The position numbers were made by a program, and so were the translations under genes. Shown in pieces: positions 1-46,824 of a stretch of DNA of 64,000 nt. Location: contig NC_134464.1 of assembly GCF_047948215.1 (NCBI RefSeq), positions 32,735,020 through 32,799,019 on the forward strand, written 5' to 3'. The DNA is from Lycorma delicatula. Its lineage: Eukaryota; Arthropoda; Insecta; Hemiptera; Fulgoridae. A model generated the notes under the pieces. That model saw only the letters and a list, made by a program, of their open reading frames with translations. It had not been told where the DNA came from and did no database searches. Positions within the stretch are counted from its first letter, which is position 1; the number at the start of each line of letters is the position of its first letter.

Positions 1-242
1 TTCGGTAAAATATTTTTGATAATTCTGATCAAGAACTTCCAATTTCCTTCATAAACTTTTATTTATCTATTATCATTTTTTTAGAGTATATTTTTTCATG
101 CTAAATTTTATAGAAAATATATCAAAATAAAAAAAATTAACGCAAATAAGAATTAAAAGTTTTTTTGAAAGTCTGTCCTACTGAATGCCAATTTATTTAT
201 TTATAAACAACAATAGGCTGACCGTCCAAAAATACTCACCAT

Positions 243-315
243 GATGGATGATAATGAATTTCGTAGCGTGTGAATAATGCGATGCTTAATTGGGATTAAA
301 ACTCAGAGACCTTTT
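243..315 (-). repeat. SINE-B, degenerate fragment
   Basis: Reads as an old minus-strand copy of the SINE-B consensus seen at 18003-18165: a 'tttcgtagcgtgtgaa' block followed by a decayed B-box region ('tgggattaaaactcagagacc' against 'cgggattcgaacccgggacc'). Confidence 0.45.
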
Positions 316-1192
316 GAATAAAAGGAATAATTGCTACCACTTTACTACGGAGATAGGGAAAGAACTAGAAAATGAAAGAACTGTCGTTAATTTTAGCTGT
401 AAATAATAAAAAAAAAACTGCTCGAAAAAATTGATTATAACGTTCTGTTAGCTATAATTTAGTAAGGGTGAGATACATTATCGTTTCAAATAAAAATAAG
501 TTGCATACAATAAATTGGTTGAAATTTTTAGAAAAGACGTTTAAAAAGTTTTAGGTTTTAAAGAAAATCAGAATTAAACAATAACTGTAATAATGATTTT
601 TTTTGACTGTGATTTTTAAGTCTTTATTTGAAATTCAAAAACTTAAGTTTGCTGTTAATAGTGTAATTTATATCTAATGAAACTGTTGATAAAACTTTTT
701 CCGGAAACTTTATCTTTTACTTGTTAATCTTTAACGAAAAATTTCCAACCTATTTAAATGTGTTATACAATTAAAAAAAAGTATCGAGACCTTAAAAATT
801 TAAACAAAATTATTTTATTTTACTTTTAAATATATATTTTAACTTTTATATATATTAACAGGCTAAATAGAATTTATAATGTTATAATTTTTTTTAATAT
901 TATTTTTCTTTTTTAATAATTTCATATAACTTTTATGTCTAAAACTTTTTTAATCTTCATTAAGTAAGAAAACTTGTGAAGGTTTTTTTTTTATTTGTAG
1001 GGCTCCATTGACAAAATTATCAACAATATTTTTATGATTATTAACTGTTCTCTTGATAAAATAAATAAGGAAATACATTCGGTATAAAATAATATAAATA
1101 ATAATAGTAATAAAACCAGACAGTATGGCACAGATTTCACCTGTAAAAGATTCAACCTACAATAAATTCGAATAAAATATTATAAATAAACC

Positions 1193-1218
<26 letters not shown>
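1193..1218. repeat. (TA)n microsatellite
   Basis: Uninterrupted TA dinucleotides of about 26 bp. Confidence 0.9.
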
Positions 1219-1223
<5 letters not shown>

Positions 1224-1739
1224 TAATAATAGTAATAAAAATAATCACGTATGCAGATTATTTAGTACAAACGGGTTTCTAGTGTAGATATTTATCATTT
1301 TATACATACATATATTTAGGATATTTAAAGTAATTTATCATAAATTACCTGTACATAAGTCATTATGAATAGAAAGAAATGAATAAATTTTATGCAACCA
1401 GATGTTACGTAGGTAAATAGTACCCTAATTAAATAATTAAACAGCAAGTCTACTTGTCATCAGAACAGTCTATTAAATACAACACCTACGCAAATAATAA
1501 TAATAATTCTTATTGTTAAATCCTTTCAACAGAATTTAAAACAGAATATAAATTTATGTCAATCAGAACATGACAAAATAAATATTAAAGATAAATAACT
1601 AATTAATTTAATAATCCAACGCCTATACTTTTAAATATTTATAAACCATTATAAGTAATAAAACACTAACAGCGTTTAAAAAAAAAGTCGTAGAAGCATA
1701 TTTCTATTGTTAAAAAATCATGAATGGTAGAACTGAAAA

Positions 1740-2060
1740 AAATATATACAGAGTCTCGGGAGATGTTGGCCAAATGTAAGGGACTGATTCAAGACACCAA
1801 AATAAACAAAAAAGTTTATGGGAGCAAATTTCTTATCTCGCTTCATTTTCCCTACCTCCGTAATATTGTACTTTTTAAATAATAATTTATATCTTCAGAA
1901 CAGATTTAAATATTTTAATAAAATTTTATGTATACATATTCAATAAAATTCCTTTCAAACCAGTAACAAAGATTCTCTTAATTGTACTTCGGATATATTT
2001 TAAAATGATATCATAGACATAATTCATAAGTGGTAGCCATTAAAAGTTTTAATCATTAAT
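1740..2060. repeat. Repeat family F, copy 1
   Basis: Shares a string of blocks in the same order with 2085-2350: a 'gaggtgttggccaa' type start, 'ggactgattcaag', 'ataaacaaaaaa', 'tatctc..ttcattttccct', and a 'aatggtagccatt' type end. Unknown element, no ORF. Confidence 0.5.
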
Positions 2061-2084
2061 AGTATATATTAGTATATATATAAT

Positions 2085-2350
2085 AGTATACAAGTGTCCA
2101 AAGAGGTGTTAGCCAAACTTAAGGAACTAATTCAGCTAACATATATAAATAAAAAATCTATAAAAAAATGCCCTATCTCATTTTATTTTCCCTCTGTTCA
2201 TCATCTTTTGTGTTTTTTTTTTCAATAAAAATGTAAATTTTAAGAACGAACTGAGGCATTTTAATGAAAATGTTATAGAAAAATCCAATAATTCTGTAAA
2301 ACAAACACGATTAAAAATTCAAAAATGGTAGCTATTTTAATAAATAATAC
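2085..2350. repeat. Repeat family F, copy 2
   Basis: Diverged direct copy of 1740-2060, about 350 bp downstream in the same orientation: 'gaggtgttagccaaactta', 'ggaactaattcag', 'tatctcattttattttccct' and 'aatggtagctatt' match in order. The pair is either a tandem duplication or two insertions of one element. Confidence 0.5.
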
Positions 2351-3097
2351 CTCCATAAATATTAGTTTTATTGAATTACTTTTTTTATTAACTGCAATTT
2401 ATTTTGAGTAAAATGACATTTTATTTTTTCAAATCAGTATTAAATATTATGCACGAGAACAGGTACGAAAGTTGTCAACTATAATTTTTTTTGTGCCTTT
2501 GCCAAGAAAAAAATATCGAAAAACAATCCAAATGCAAGATGAAAACAGTATTGATTCAAATAGTGATTTATACAAAGAAATAGCATTTTTTAAATTTGAT
2601 TAAGACAATTTTAATAATAATTTTCTTTTGGTTGCTCGAGTCGATAATACAAACAAAAGTCAATGTTGTAAAGAAGACGGGGAACAAACTAGGGTTTTTT
2701 TTCATTTTGTAATAAACACTAAACTTTGACTAAATACATTTTTTTCGTTGACTTTTGATTGTATAAAGTTGTTCATCTTTACATTTACTTTTTTTATATA
2801 TATATATTTCGACTTCAGTATAAGTTGTGAAAAACTTATTTTATAATTTGAAAATTTTTATAAATAATTACATTGATTTTCTTTAATGAAATTTACTCTA
2901 TTACCAATTAAAATCATGGATGAAATATTTGTGTACATATTTTATTCTAAATAATTTGTAAAAAATATATTTCATAAATAATATATAAAAACTATTGTAA
3001 AAAATATGAGTATGAGATACTGTCTCCTATTGGGAGACGCTCAAAAATCTACGAAAAATATCCTAATATAGATTTTTTTTGTGTTAAATTTTTAAAA

Positions 3098-3098
<1 letters not shown>

Positions 3099-3176
<78 letters not shown>
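3099..3176. repeat. (TTA)n microsatellite
   Basis: About 26 perfect ATT/TTA units. LINEs in this window end in similar ATT tails (for example at 7557-7577), so it may mark an old LINE 3' end, but no LINE sequence is recognisable beside it. Confidence 0.9.
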
Positions 3177-3179
<3 letters not shown>

Positions 3180-4079
3180 AATTAATAATAAAAGTTACAT
3201 TTCCACTTTATGTCGATTAATGTGTCCACAGAAATAACATAAAAAATATCAATAACATAAATAGTACCTCACGTTTGCAGCTTTTTTCTTTATAATAATT
3301 TAAATAAAAGTATTTCTCAACAGCTGCGATAAGAGTATTGTTATATACGTTAATGGAAACAATCAACAAATAAACACAACTAATAACGACGAAATAATAT
3401 AATTTCGTTTTAGGTAGTCAAAGTCAAAGGCGAAACGTTATCTTTTTCACTACAGTCTAAACCATGAAAAATTCTCACTCGATATGGCCCGTATACCTTT
3501 ACCATGACCCCTTATGTAGGTAATGATAAAATAAATATTAAATACAATATTCATTTAAAAAATTATATTATTGTCTTTATCAATCAATTTAGAGATTTCC
3601 GTTTTTTCAACGGGTATAGTTTTATGTTTATCACTTCCGCTAATGAATAGAAGAGAAATTAATTTGCTCATTATAAATATAACGTACTCAAAAAATAAGC
3701 CGTGATCTAACATAAGAGGTCATCAAATAATTTTATAAGAAATTTTAAAAAAATTTTAAACTTTCTTTATTTAATTGATTATGAAAATATATTTTAAGAA
3801 CGACTTTTAAACAGAGAAAAGTTTAAACAAGTTACTGTTTAAAAATCTCATCTCCACATGTGAAAATTATAAAAACCGTTTATTCAATCAGAGGATTTTC
3901 ATATTTTGATGTGGAACGTCTTTAAAATCACACCGAAACGTACGGATATCAGAATAGAAATTCGTAGCGTAACGAAAAGGTCTACATCGTCTTGCCTTAA
4001 TAACTCCCAACTATTAGTCTGAAAGACGTAAATGCGTTATCATATTATAACTTACATAGTCAGCTCGTCACTATGACTT

Positions 4080-4232
4080 TGAGTTTGGATCACTGGTGAG
4101 CGGGTTGACGAGGAGGAGGCACAGCTCAGTTCGGCCAAAATTGGCGCTCTCGCTCATTTCTATTCAGTATAGCTCACGACTTAGACGTGATAGCGCGGTG
4201 ATTCGTGTGTTTGTGTCTAGATTTTGTCGAGA
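4080..4232. other. GC-richer unknown segment next to SINE-A1
   Basis: Base composition is clearly higher in GC than the AT-rich surroundings. There is a short open frame here but no recognisable protein. It may belong to the same unknown element as 4521-4751, split by SINE-A1. Confidence 0.3.
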
Positions 4233-4520
4233 TACCCACAGGGTTGGTTTAGTGGTGAACGCGTCTTCCCAAATCAGCTGATTTGAAAGACGAGAGTTCC
4301 AGCGTTGAAGTCCTAGTAAAGCCAGTTATTTTTACACGGATTTGAATACTAGATCGTGGATACCGGTGTTCTTTGGTGGTTGGGTTTCAATTAACCACAC
4401 ATCTCAGAAATGGTCGAACTGAGAATGTACAAGACTAACACTTCATTTACACTCATACATATCATCCTCATTCATCCTCTGAAGAATTATCTAAACGGTA
4501 GTTACCGGAGGTTAGAAAGG
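4233..4520 (+). repeat. SINE-A copy 1 (tRNA-derived)
   Basis: The head has a Pol III A-box-like 'ttggtttagtggtgaacgc' and a B-box-like 'gcgttgaagtcc'. It continues with the family body ('tttacacggatttgaat', 'ataccggtgttctttggtgg', 'caattaaccacacatctcag') and the 3' domain 'cattcatcctctgaag...ggtagttaccggagg'. Six other copies align in order (10509, 17666, 24791, 28816, 45097, 51325). Full-length except for the tail. Confidence 0.8.
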
Positions 4521-4751
4521 GGAGATTATGGACCACGCCCAGGTACTCCAATGTCCGGTGCTGAGCGAGCGAGACTGTTTCGGAAGCGTCGCAAAGCTGG
4601 CACGGCGCGCTCAGTTAACAACACCGACGGCGCGAGCACTTCTACCGCTGCTGTACTCGAACTAATGGAAATAACGAGTGAAGATATCACCCATAGATGT
4701 ATGTCGGGGGCCGTGCGCCCCGACAAAGCCCCACCCGATTTTTTACGTTAA
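4521..4751 (+). pseudogene. GC-rich ORF fragment with an AERARLFRKRRKAG motif, possibly from a mobile element
   Basis: The open frame continues out of SINE-A1 and ends at the stop at 4749-4751. The part after the SINE (from about 4551) contains MSGAERARLFRKRRKAG followed by a Ser/Thr/Ala-rich stretch. A basic ERxRxxRxRRKA helix at the N-terminus is something I associate loosely with ORFs of insect mobile elements; I cannot name the family. GC content is much higher than the neighbours, and no splice signals or partner exons are visible. I infer a remnant of an inserted element rather than a host gene. The first part of the frame (4410-4520) is only SINE sequence. Confidence 0.3.
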
Positions 4752-4989
4752 ATCTATCATTCTGTATTTACAGAATAAAATTGAAATATAATTAATTACT
4801 ATACACACAAATGCGCACATACATATTTTTAAATGTATTACGTTTTCTACATTTTTATTTTCTTTTTGTTTTGGTTATTTGTTGATGAAATTGTAGAATT
4901 ACTGTATGTACCGACTGATGATGCGGGATCCCGCGAAAATCGTCTATTGGTTTAGTTTTTTTGTTTTTAGGTTTTTCTTACTGTATATG

Positions 4990-5835
4990 GTGGTTTAGTA
5001 TTTTTTTTGAGTTTGTAGCACACCCGTCGCCGCTTCGCCCGCGCTATATGGTTACTTGCGTTTCCCATTGCGGTTAGGGGATGTTTAGCTGGTCATGGCT
5101 CGCTTCCAGTCTAATCTAATGAAGATTGGGAAGACCCCCCTGTGTTCTGTCTTCATTAAACTCATACTCGTGAGAATAATAATCATAAATAAAAATTAGA
5201 GCCTGAAGAATTTATAAAAACGATCAATGTATTATAATTTCTTCAAAGCAATAGTTTATCAGTACAGGACCCACTAATTTTTTTTTTCTTTTAGATATCC
5301 CATCACAGCTTCGCTTACGAAATATATAATCAGGATTACAAACATAAATTACCACCACAGTGTTACCAAATCTCATAAAGATTAATAGCGGTAGCATAAA
5401 ACGGTAAAAATGTAAAAAAATATATTAATAAAATTCAAAAATCCCGAAAATGGTTTTTAGATATTTTAAAAGTATTTTAAAGCCCAAATCGAGTGAATAT
5501 CTCGTTTTGCATAGTAGTAAATGGGAAATTTTGTTCGAAATTTTTTTACCTTTCTTCATTTCTTTCAAGACCGAATTTCACAAAAATTAGAAATTGGTTT
5601 TTATATATTCACATGAAGATTAAACTGACCAAAAATCAAGTTGATAAATCTTCATTTGTTACTGAAAAATTTAAAAAAAAAAGTAGTAAATTTCATTGTT
5701 ACTTCATTTTAACCCTTTAACTCGTAATTTCAAAAAAATTCTTTCTTAGTGTGGACTTACACAGTACGAACAACTTGTTAAAAAATTTCATTTATTTATC
5801 TTTAATAACTATGCTGGACGTAGATTATGAATCGC
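4990..5835. repeat. Repeat family H, copy 1
   Basis: Matches 26215-26965 and 48920-50160 block by block: a 'cttcgcccgcgctat' block, 'tctgtgttc..cattaaactcat', 'aatcaggattacaaacataaat', 'ccgaaaatggtttttagatat', 'gaatatctcgtttt', 'ttcacatgaagatta' and 'gattatgaatcgctcacga'. No coding capacity. The right end is about 95 bp from the acceptor of the first visible nucleotidase exon. Confidence 0.6.
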
Positions 5836-5929
5836 TCACGATATGTTCTGTAATATATATATTTATTTATAATATTGTTAATTATAGGGAATAATTTTAT
5901 AATTTGTTTTTTATATTTTTATTTTTTAG

Positions 5930-40948
<35,019 letters not shown>

Positions 40949-41108
40949 AATATGTTTAATTATTAAATTAAGTATTTTTATTATTATAAGAGATTATTAA
41001 TATTTTTTTTTTTTTAATTTTTATAATAGTAAATATTAATATCATTAAAAACTTTTATTATGTACTGATATTAAACGGAAAGAATATGTAAAGATATCTA
41101 AAAGAGGT

Positions 41109-41121
41109 AATAAAAAATAAA
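41109..41121 (+). terminator. Candidate polyadenylation signals
   Basis: AATAAA occurs at 41109-41114 and 41116-41121, about 160 bp after the stop; another is at 41353-41358. In DNA this AT-rich the match is weak evidence. Confidence 0.3.
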
Positions 41122-41639
41122 CGTAAAACTATTACGCATTGCTAACGCTTTCTAATATCCAATACTAAAAATAAAAAGTGTTAGAGTGAAACATTAAAAA
41201 TAGCAGAGGATATAATTTAACGATTTTTAAAAAACAAATTATATAATTTATTCAATTTAATGATATAATAAAAAATAAAAATTTTACATTGTTATTAAGG
41301 AGCAATTTTATCTGAATATTGTGTGATCTAACAGAAAAAATGTCCGAAGTTAAATAAATAATAAAATACTACTATTTTTATGAAAATAGTTTTATTACTC
41401 AATTTTTATTATTTAACATAAGTGTTTTAAAGTATTGATAAGAGTTATTGTGTAGAGAGAGTGCAAAGGTGTGTATGGTATAAATTAATAGGCAGGTTAA
41501 TATTAAAATTAGAATCAAAATGATTGGCGTTGGTAGAGATCACTGTGTAACATATCAGAATTTTATTCTGCTTTCGACTGGCAAATTGACTACTGCGCAT
41601 CTAAACTTTAAGATAGCTTTGATTTTCTGTACTTAGTTT

Positions 41640-42350
41640 TATTGCACTATTTTTTTTCTCTCATTACCGGCCACTGCAGGACCAAGTTTAACAGTTAATT
41701 CCTGGCTGATCTCCTATTCTTCCAACTTAATTTTCAAACTATATTGTTCCTTCCTTTTTGGCGGATCATTTTTTACTGCTACACTCTTTGGTTCAATTCT
41801 GAAAACCTTCACAAACTTGAATCTTCTTCCTAAATGTTATATTTACCTTACATCTGTTGGATTTATCTCTGCAATGACGAGATATTTTTTCACCTGAGGA
41901 AACCACTTAATTTACGTTTTGTTTCTATCGGTCTTCTTGAAAATCCTTTTTGTCAATCTCTTTTCATCCATTCTAGTCAAGTGCGCTAAAAAGGTCAATT
42001 TTCTTTTTTTAATGGCATCTGTGATACGGTAGTAGAGTTCTTCGTTCTTCTGTAATCTCCAACCCTCATCGGTTTTCCAGTATCCGAGTATCTTTCTTAG
42101 TATTTTCCACTCAGCTAATTTAATTTATCGATTTCTCCTTGATTTAGAGTTATACATTATATCCGACTAGACCTGACCATTGTGGTATAATGTCGAATCT
42201 TTCCCATCCTCTTTTTTTATATACATTTTTTTAAAGGCCTTCTGTAGTTTATTTATTCTAGCTTTATTTGCCTCGCTAGCTACCCCATTTGATTTTTATT
42301 ACTTCGCCAAGATATCTGAACTTACCCGTCTTCCTAATATTTTTAAACCT
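41640..42350 (-). pseudogene. LINE ORF2 remnant, minus strand
   Basis: Clearest block (42120-41930 reversed): AEWKILRKILGYWKTDEGW, LQKNEELYYRITDAIKKRK, LTFLAHLTRMDEKRLTKRI. This corresponds to the LYxRTExI-x-DxIRKRRLxFxGHLxRM-xxxRLTKxIF region of the LINE type at 37855-38400. Upstream pieces (VWSGLVGYNV, KANKARINKL type) are much decayed. Lies about 700 bp beyond the nucleotidase stop on the opposite strand. Confidence 0.6.
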
Positions 42351-42839
42351 ATTTGAATATACATTAAATATATGTAACAGTATAACAGAAAAAAACTTTG
42401 ATTAGCTTTTCGTAGATTTACGTACTGTAATTAATATAATCATAAATGTATAATATTACAAATAATTAAGTAATTATATATATTTTTTTATAAGTAATAT
42501 TATTTTATTTTTTAAGCCTGTTATTTTTCATATTCTTTTTCCTCATGTACAATAGATAATTCATAAACTGATTTACGCTAATTAATGGAAATAAAGCAAT
42601 TTAATTTTCATTAATTGAGAGGAACAAGGAAAACAAATTAAAATGTCAGTAGAATTTTCTATAATTAAATTATTCTAAGGAATTTAAAAAAAATATAACA
42701 TAATCAGGTATTAAATATTGAAATATGTGAATATAATATATTAAAAATTATATAGTTTTGCTATTTTATGGTAATATTATAAAAGTCGAAAAAAATAATG
42801 TAGATATTAAAGTAGACTTATAAGGAGAAAGAAATTTCA

Positions 42840-43285
42840 TGAAGAAAAGAAAAAAATTTTTAATTGAAAACAAATTTTGAAAATATTTGTGTTGAAATGT
42901 CGCGCTTTATAGTAATGAAGCAAGGATAATAGGAAAAACAGTAAAGGAAAACAGAGGCCTTTGATGTGTAGTGTTACAGGAGAGTATTAAAAACTACATG
43001 GATCGTTAAAATTAGAACAAGACGTGTAGGAAAATTGAGAAATTTGTAGGAGAGGAGAATCTTGTAAAATAAACTAGCATTGTATTCGTTACTCATACAT
43101 GTTTAGTTAATTTGGAGGTAAAGAAACATATAGAAGGAAAAGGGGAAAACTTGAGTTATATAAAACGTATATTTGAAAATATAGGATTTAATAAACATTC
43201 TAAGATTAAACGATTAATACAGAAGAGAAAGGAATAGACAGTAGCATCAAACCAGTCAAATGAGTGATGACTGCACAAAAAAATA
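42840..43285 (+). pseudogene. LINE 3' end, heavily decayed
   Basis: Ends with 'agcatcaaaccagtcaaatgagtgatgactgcac' and an A-run, the same 3' end as the LINE at 30800-31385 ('gcatcaaaccagtcaaatgactgaagac'). Coding blocks upstream are barely traceable (CRALYSNEARI type, for ALYGxETW). Confidence 0.55.
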
Positions 43286-44090
43286 ATTAAAAATTAAAAA
43301 AAAATTGATTTTATATAATATATAAATTGTGTATTACCAATTAAATTTTTTTTGTAATTCTGCATCTTGGTCTATCAAAAGAATATAAAAATTTATTTAA
43401 TAACGAATTAAAATTATGAATAAAAAAATTACCTTGAGTTTTCTAAATTTTATTAGGTTAATTTTTTAACTATATCAAGACAATGTACGATAAATTAATT
43501 ACTTAATTTTTTTTTTCATACAAAAAATTCTGTTTAAATCGCTATTGAGACAAAGATATATTTTTAACCGTTATCACTGACGAAATTATACGTGAATAAA
43601 TAAAACGAATTTCTTGTTGTGTTAACTTTGAAGCAAGTTGAAGTATCTGCACGCTTTTATTTGCTAACGACCAAGTTATCATTTTCAGTAATGAGGACAC
43701 ATTGCAAAGAGCTTTTTTATGAACATCAAAGAATGAAATTTAATAAATTCAGTTGAAATATCTAAAAAGATCTGTTGCGTAATATCTTTTTCCTAAGGAC
43801 TCAAATATCTCCTGTTAAAATTATACTATGACTTACTTTAATTTATAATTTAAGGTTAAACTAGTTAGAAGAAAATTATATGCGCCCCTAGGTGTAGTGT
43901 CTTCTAGTTAGTATTTATTAATTATATTGTTACAGTTATTCCACTGTTTCATACCATCGGCAATGGATGTATATCATTCAAAATTATTTATCAGGACAAA
44001 ATAAACTTATATTCTGTTTTACAGTTTTTCATCGTTTATTTAACCTACCATAAAATATCTGCTTGCACTTTAACTAGTCAATTAAGATAC
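43286..44090. other. Intergenic sequence, nothing recognised
   Basis: AT-rich, with no ORF or repeat assigned. Confidence 0.5.
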
Positions 44091-44093
44091 TAT

Positions 44094-44143
<50 letters not shown>

Positions 44144-44178
44144 ATAATAATAATAATAATAATGATAATAATAATAAT
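44091..44178. repeat. Compound (ACT)n(AAT)n microsatellite
   Basis: About 17 ACT units passing into about 11 AAT units. Confidence 0.95.
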
Positions 44179-44364
44179 ACGTTCAAAAACGAAACATACA
44201 AATACCTAGGCTTTCATCAGAATATCAAAATCGATCACATATATAAAAATGCAACTCGGTAACTAATTCCAAAACCGGCTTTTTAAATTTCTAAAAACAA
44301 ACTATCTCTCTTTTTATTAAAAGCTTTTATTTAACTCCCTTTAGGAATAATGAAATCTTCCAAC

Positions 44365-44570
44365 TGCTATATCTTTTGATCTATCGTATGAAAATCAATG
44401 AAATTTGGTACACGTATGTAACTTAGATGATAATACAGCACTACGGTGTCGGTATTTGATATGACCCACCCCCACGCTCTACCCCTATGCTAAATTCATG
44501 CATTTAGTTGAAAATTTTCATTTTTCATGAACTATCGTATGAAAATGATTGAAATTTGGTACACGTATTC
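44365..44570. repeat. Pair of direct repeats of about 40 bp
   Basis: 'tcgtatgaaaatcaatgaaatttggtacacgtat' (about 44378-44418) recurs as 'tcgtatgaaaatgattgaaatttggtacacgtat' (about 44533-44566), about 155 bp apart, suggesting an old tandem unit. Confidence 0.6.
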
Positions 44571-44762
44571 GATGTGTAAAAATAAATATTTATACTTTTT
44601 TTGGTCTTAAAAAAATACAAAAAAACAAAAAAAAATTACAAAACTATATTTGAATACATATAAAAAATTATTTTTTACAAAAACTTTTATTTACCTAATA
44701 TTAATATTAACATTAATAAAAAAAGGAAACAAATTAGAAAAACCCACTAAAAAGTAAAAAAA

Positions 44763-45096
44763 TAAGAATTAAATCAAATTGAGAATTTTAAACAAAAAAG
44801 TATAATATATTAACAAATATAAAAATGCACTGAAAAGTAAAAAATAAATTATATAAATATCTAATAAATAAATGAAATAATTATTAAATTTTAAAATTAA
44901 AAGTATGCGCCACGCTTTTATTTAACTAAATATTTTCATTACTTTTAATTTTAAAATTTATAAATTATTACATTTATTTATTGGTTATTTATTAGATATT
45001 TATATAATTTATTTTTTACTTTTCAGGGCATTTTTGTATTTGTTAATAAATTATATTTTTTTTTTGTTTAAAATTCTCAATTTGATTTAATTCTTA
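44763..45096. repeat. Long foldback: arms of about 143-157 bp, 34-nt loop
   Basis: 44763-44905 and 44940-45096 are reverse complements with small indels ('taagaattaaatcaaattgag' against 'ctcaatttgatttaattctta'; 'ataaattatataaatatctaataaata' on both). The right arm ends exactly where SINE-A copy 6 begins (45097). Confidence 0.9.
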
Positions 45097-45380
45097 TTTC
45101 TGTTTATTCTCTGGAACCACCATAAATTTATTTATTCTAAAGAGGGTGAATGAGGATGATAAATATATATATGAATGTAAATGAGGTGTAGTACGGTCTC
45201 TGGTTGACCATTCCTGAGATGTGTGGTTAACTGAAACCCAACCAAAGAACACCGGTATCCACGATCTAGTATTCAGATCCGTATAAAAGTACTGCTGTTA
45301 CTAGGATTTGAATCTTAGAACTCTCGACCTCGAAATCAGCTGATTTGCAATGATGAGTTAATCACTAGACCACTAACACA
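45097..45380 (-). repeat. SINE-A copy 6, full-length
   Basis: Starts with the 3' domain 'tttctgtttattctctggaaccacc', runs through 'gatgtgtggttaactgaaaccca' and 'aacaccggtatccacgatctagtattcagatccgtataaaa', and ends with the head 'gagttaatcactagaccac'. Confidence 0.8.
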
Positions 45381-45814
45381 CTAACTAAAAAAACTAACAC
45401 TTTAACTAATTTAAACATCAGGGTTTAATTTCTTAAGATTTTTATTTTGTTCTTATGTCATTAATCTTGGAAAGACTTAATGGAAATTTCACTAAATTTC
45501 ATCCGTTTTTCTTCCATGATTTCTTAGGATTTATATATAAGAGTCTAACGTGATCAAAAGTAGGTATGAATTGGATTTTACATGGTCATTCTCTTTGATC
45601 TTAGTCTCTAGTGTGTCGTATATCACTGATAGATAAAAAAAAAATTGTTCAATGTTTCTCTAAGTATGATACCATTTCTTGAATTGTTCTTTTGCGTACA
45701 TTACAGATCTGTAAATACAATTTTTCTATCATCCTTAGTTTTAAATAAATTACGCTTCAAAAAACATTAAGGAAAAATATAGTTAAAATCTGTAAAATTT
45801 ATAATTTTGCATAG

Positions 45815-46560
45815 CCATACCTGTGTTAGGATGATTTCGTTGATGCTTTTCTTTTATAAATAGCTTCAGGCACATCCCGAATTAATGTCCAACAGTAATC
45901 GACTAGCATGTTAGTTATTCCATTTCCCTTTATAGCGACTTTCCATCACCGAAATGTCTTGATGGAAACGTTCACCTTGTTCGTCACTTACGTCTCCAAG
46001 GTTGTCCGGGAAAAAATCCAGATGTGAGTGGAGGAAATGTATTTTCAAGGACATATTACATCTCATAGCCCTTATGAAGTAAGAAGTTGATTAACAATAT
46101 CGTGGTAATTATCAGATTTTTGTTTGCCGAGAAAATTTTTGCAAAACATCTTTTAATGAAGCCCAAGCTCTACTTTCTACATTATTTAACATTGAGTTAA
46201 ATACATAATCTTTGACCAACTCTCTTATTTGAGGACCAACAAATATTCCTTCTTTAATTTTTCCTTCATTTACATTCGGAAATTTCTACCTGATGTACAA
46301 AAATCTGAGACTATTCTTCATTGCTTTTAAAAAATTTTTCATTAGTCCTAGTTTGATATGGAGAGCGGGTAAAAATATATTTCTGTGTTCAACTAAGGGC
46401 TCATGAATAATATTTTTCCCATTTGGAGTTAAGTTGTTTCGTTTGTTCCACTCTTTGGTAACATAATGTTTATCCCTAGCTCGGCTATCCCATTCGCAAA
46501 GAAAACACATGTACTTAGTTATACTAAGTACATTACGGATCATATACATATTATATTACA
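45815..46560 (-). pseudogene. Broken copy of a multi-copy-type ORF with a CEWDSR block
   Basis: Minus strand, first frame open for 87 codons: TKYMCFLCEWDSRARDKHYV, NLTPNGKNIIHEPLV, FLPALHIKLGLMKNFLKAM; after a shift EGIFVGPQIREL, SRAWASLKDVL; after another RCNMSLKIHFLHSHLDFFPDN, SDEQGERFHQDI and a final MLVDYCWTLIRDVPEA. I recognise this as a protein type that appears repeatedly in insect and cnidarian genomes as an uncharacterised, probably mobile-element ORF; that is recall, not a search. Cys/His residues (CxxC and HxHxD type) could bind metal. Three frames, so inactive here. Confidence 0.6.
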
Positions 46561-46771
46561 GATTATATTACATATTGTGTGCATGCCTAACAAAATAGCT
46601 GTAACTTTCAAAACCTGTTCCAGCTATGTTTTTTTATAATTTATTTTTTGAAGAAATTATGAATTAGCCTTCCCGATTGCAGAGGCTCACAGTTCACATT
46701 TCATTAATTTAATTGTGTAAAGTTTGTGCTTCAACCGGGAAATCTCCATTAATACATATATTTATATGTAT

Positions 46772-46787
<16 letters not shown>

Positions 46788-46820
<33 letters not shown>
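46788..46820. repeat. (TA)n microsatellite
   Basis: About 33 bp of TA with flanking imperfect TA/CA sequence. Confidence 0.9.

Positions 46821-46824
<4 letters not shown>

Larger units (their letters stand above)
1..5929. other. Left flank or intron of the nucleotidase gene, repeats only
   Basis: No exon of the nucleotidase or of any other gene could be recognised here. The first visible exon at 5930 begins at the GNHE block, so earlier exons (signal peptide, the first metal-binding motif and the GDQ-type motif expected in this family) must lie left of position 1, and this stretch is most simply an intron longer than 5.9 kb. It is AT-rich and holds the repeats listed separately. The parts outside them (roughly 316-1739, 2351-3098 and 3177-4079) show nothing I can name. 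Confidence 0.6.

Noticed and set aside
4410..4550. N-terminal part of the 113-codon frame as a gene start
   Set aside because: This part is SINE-A body; the same frame start occurs in the SINE-A copies at 24929 and 51374.
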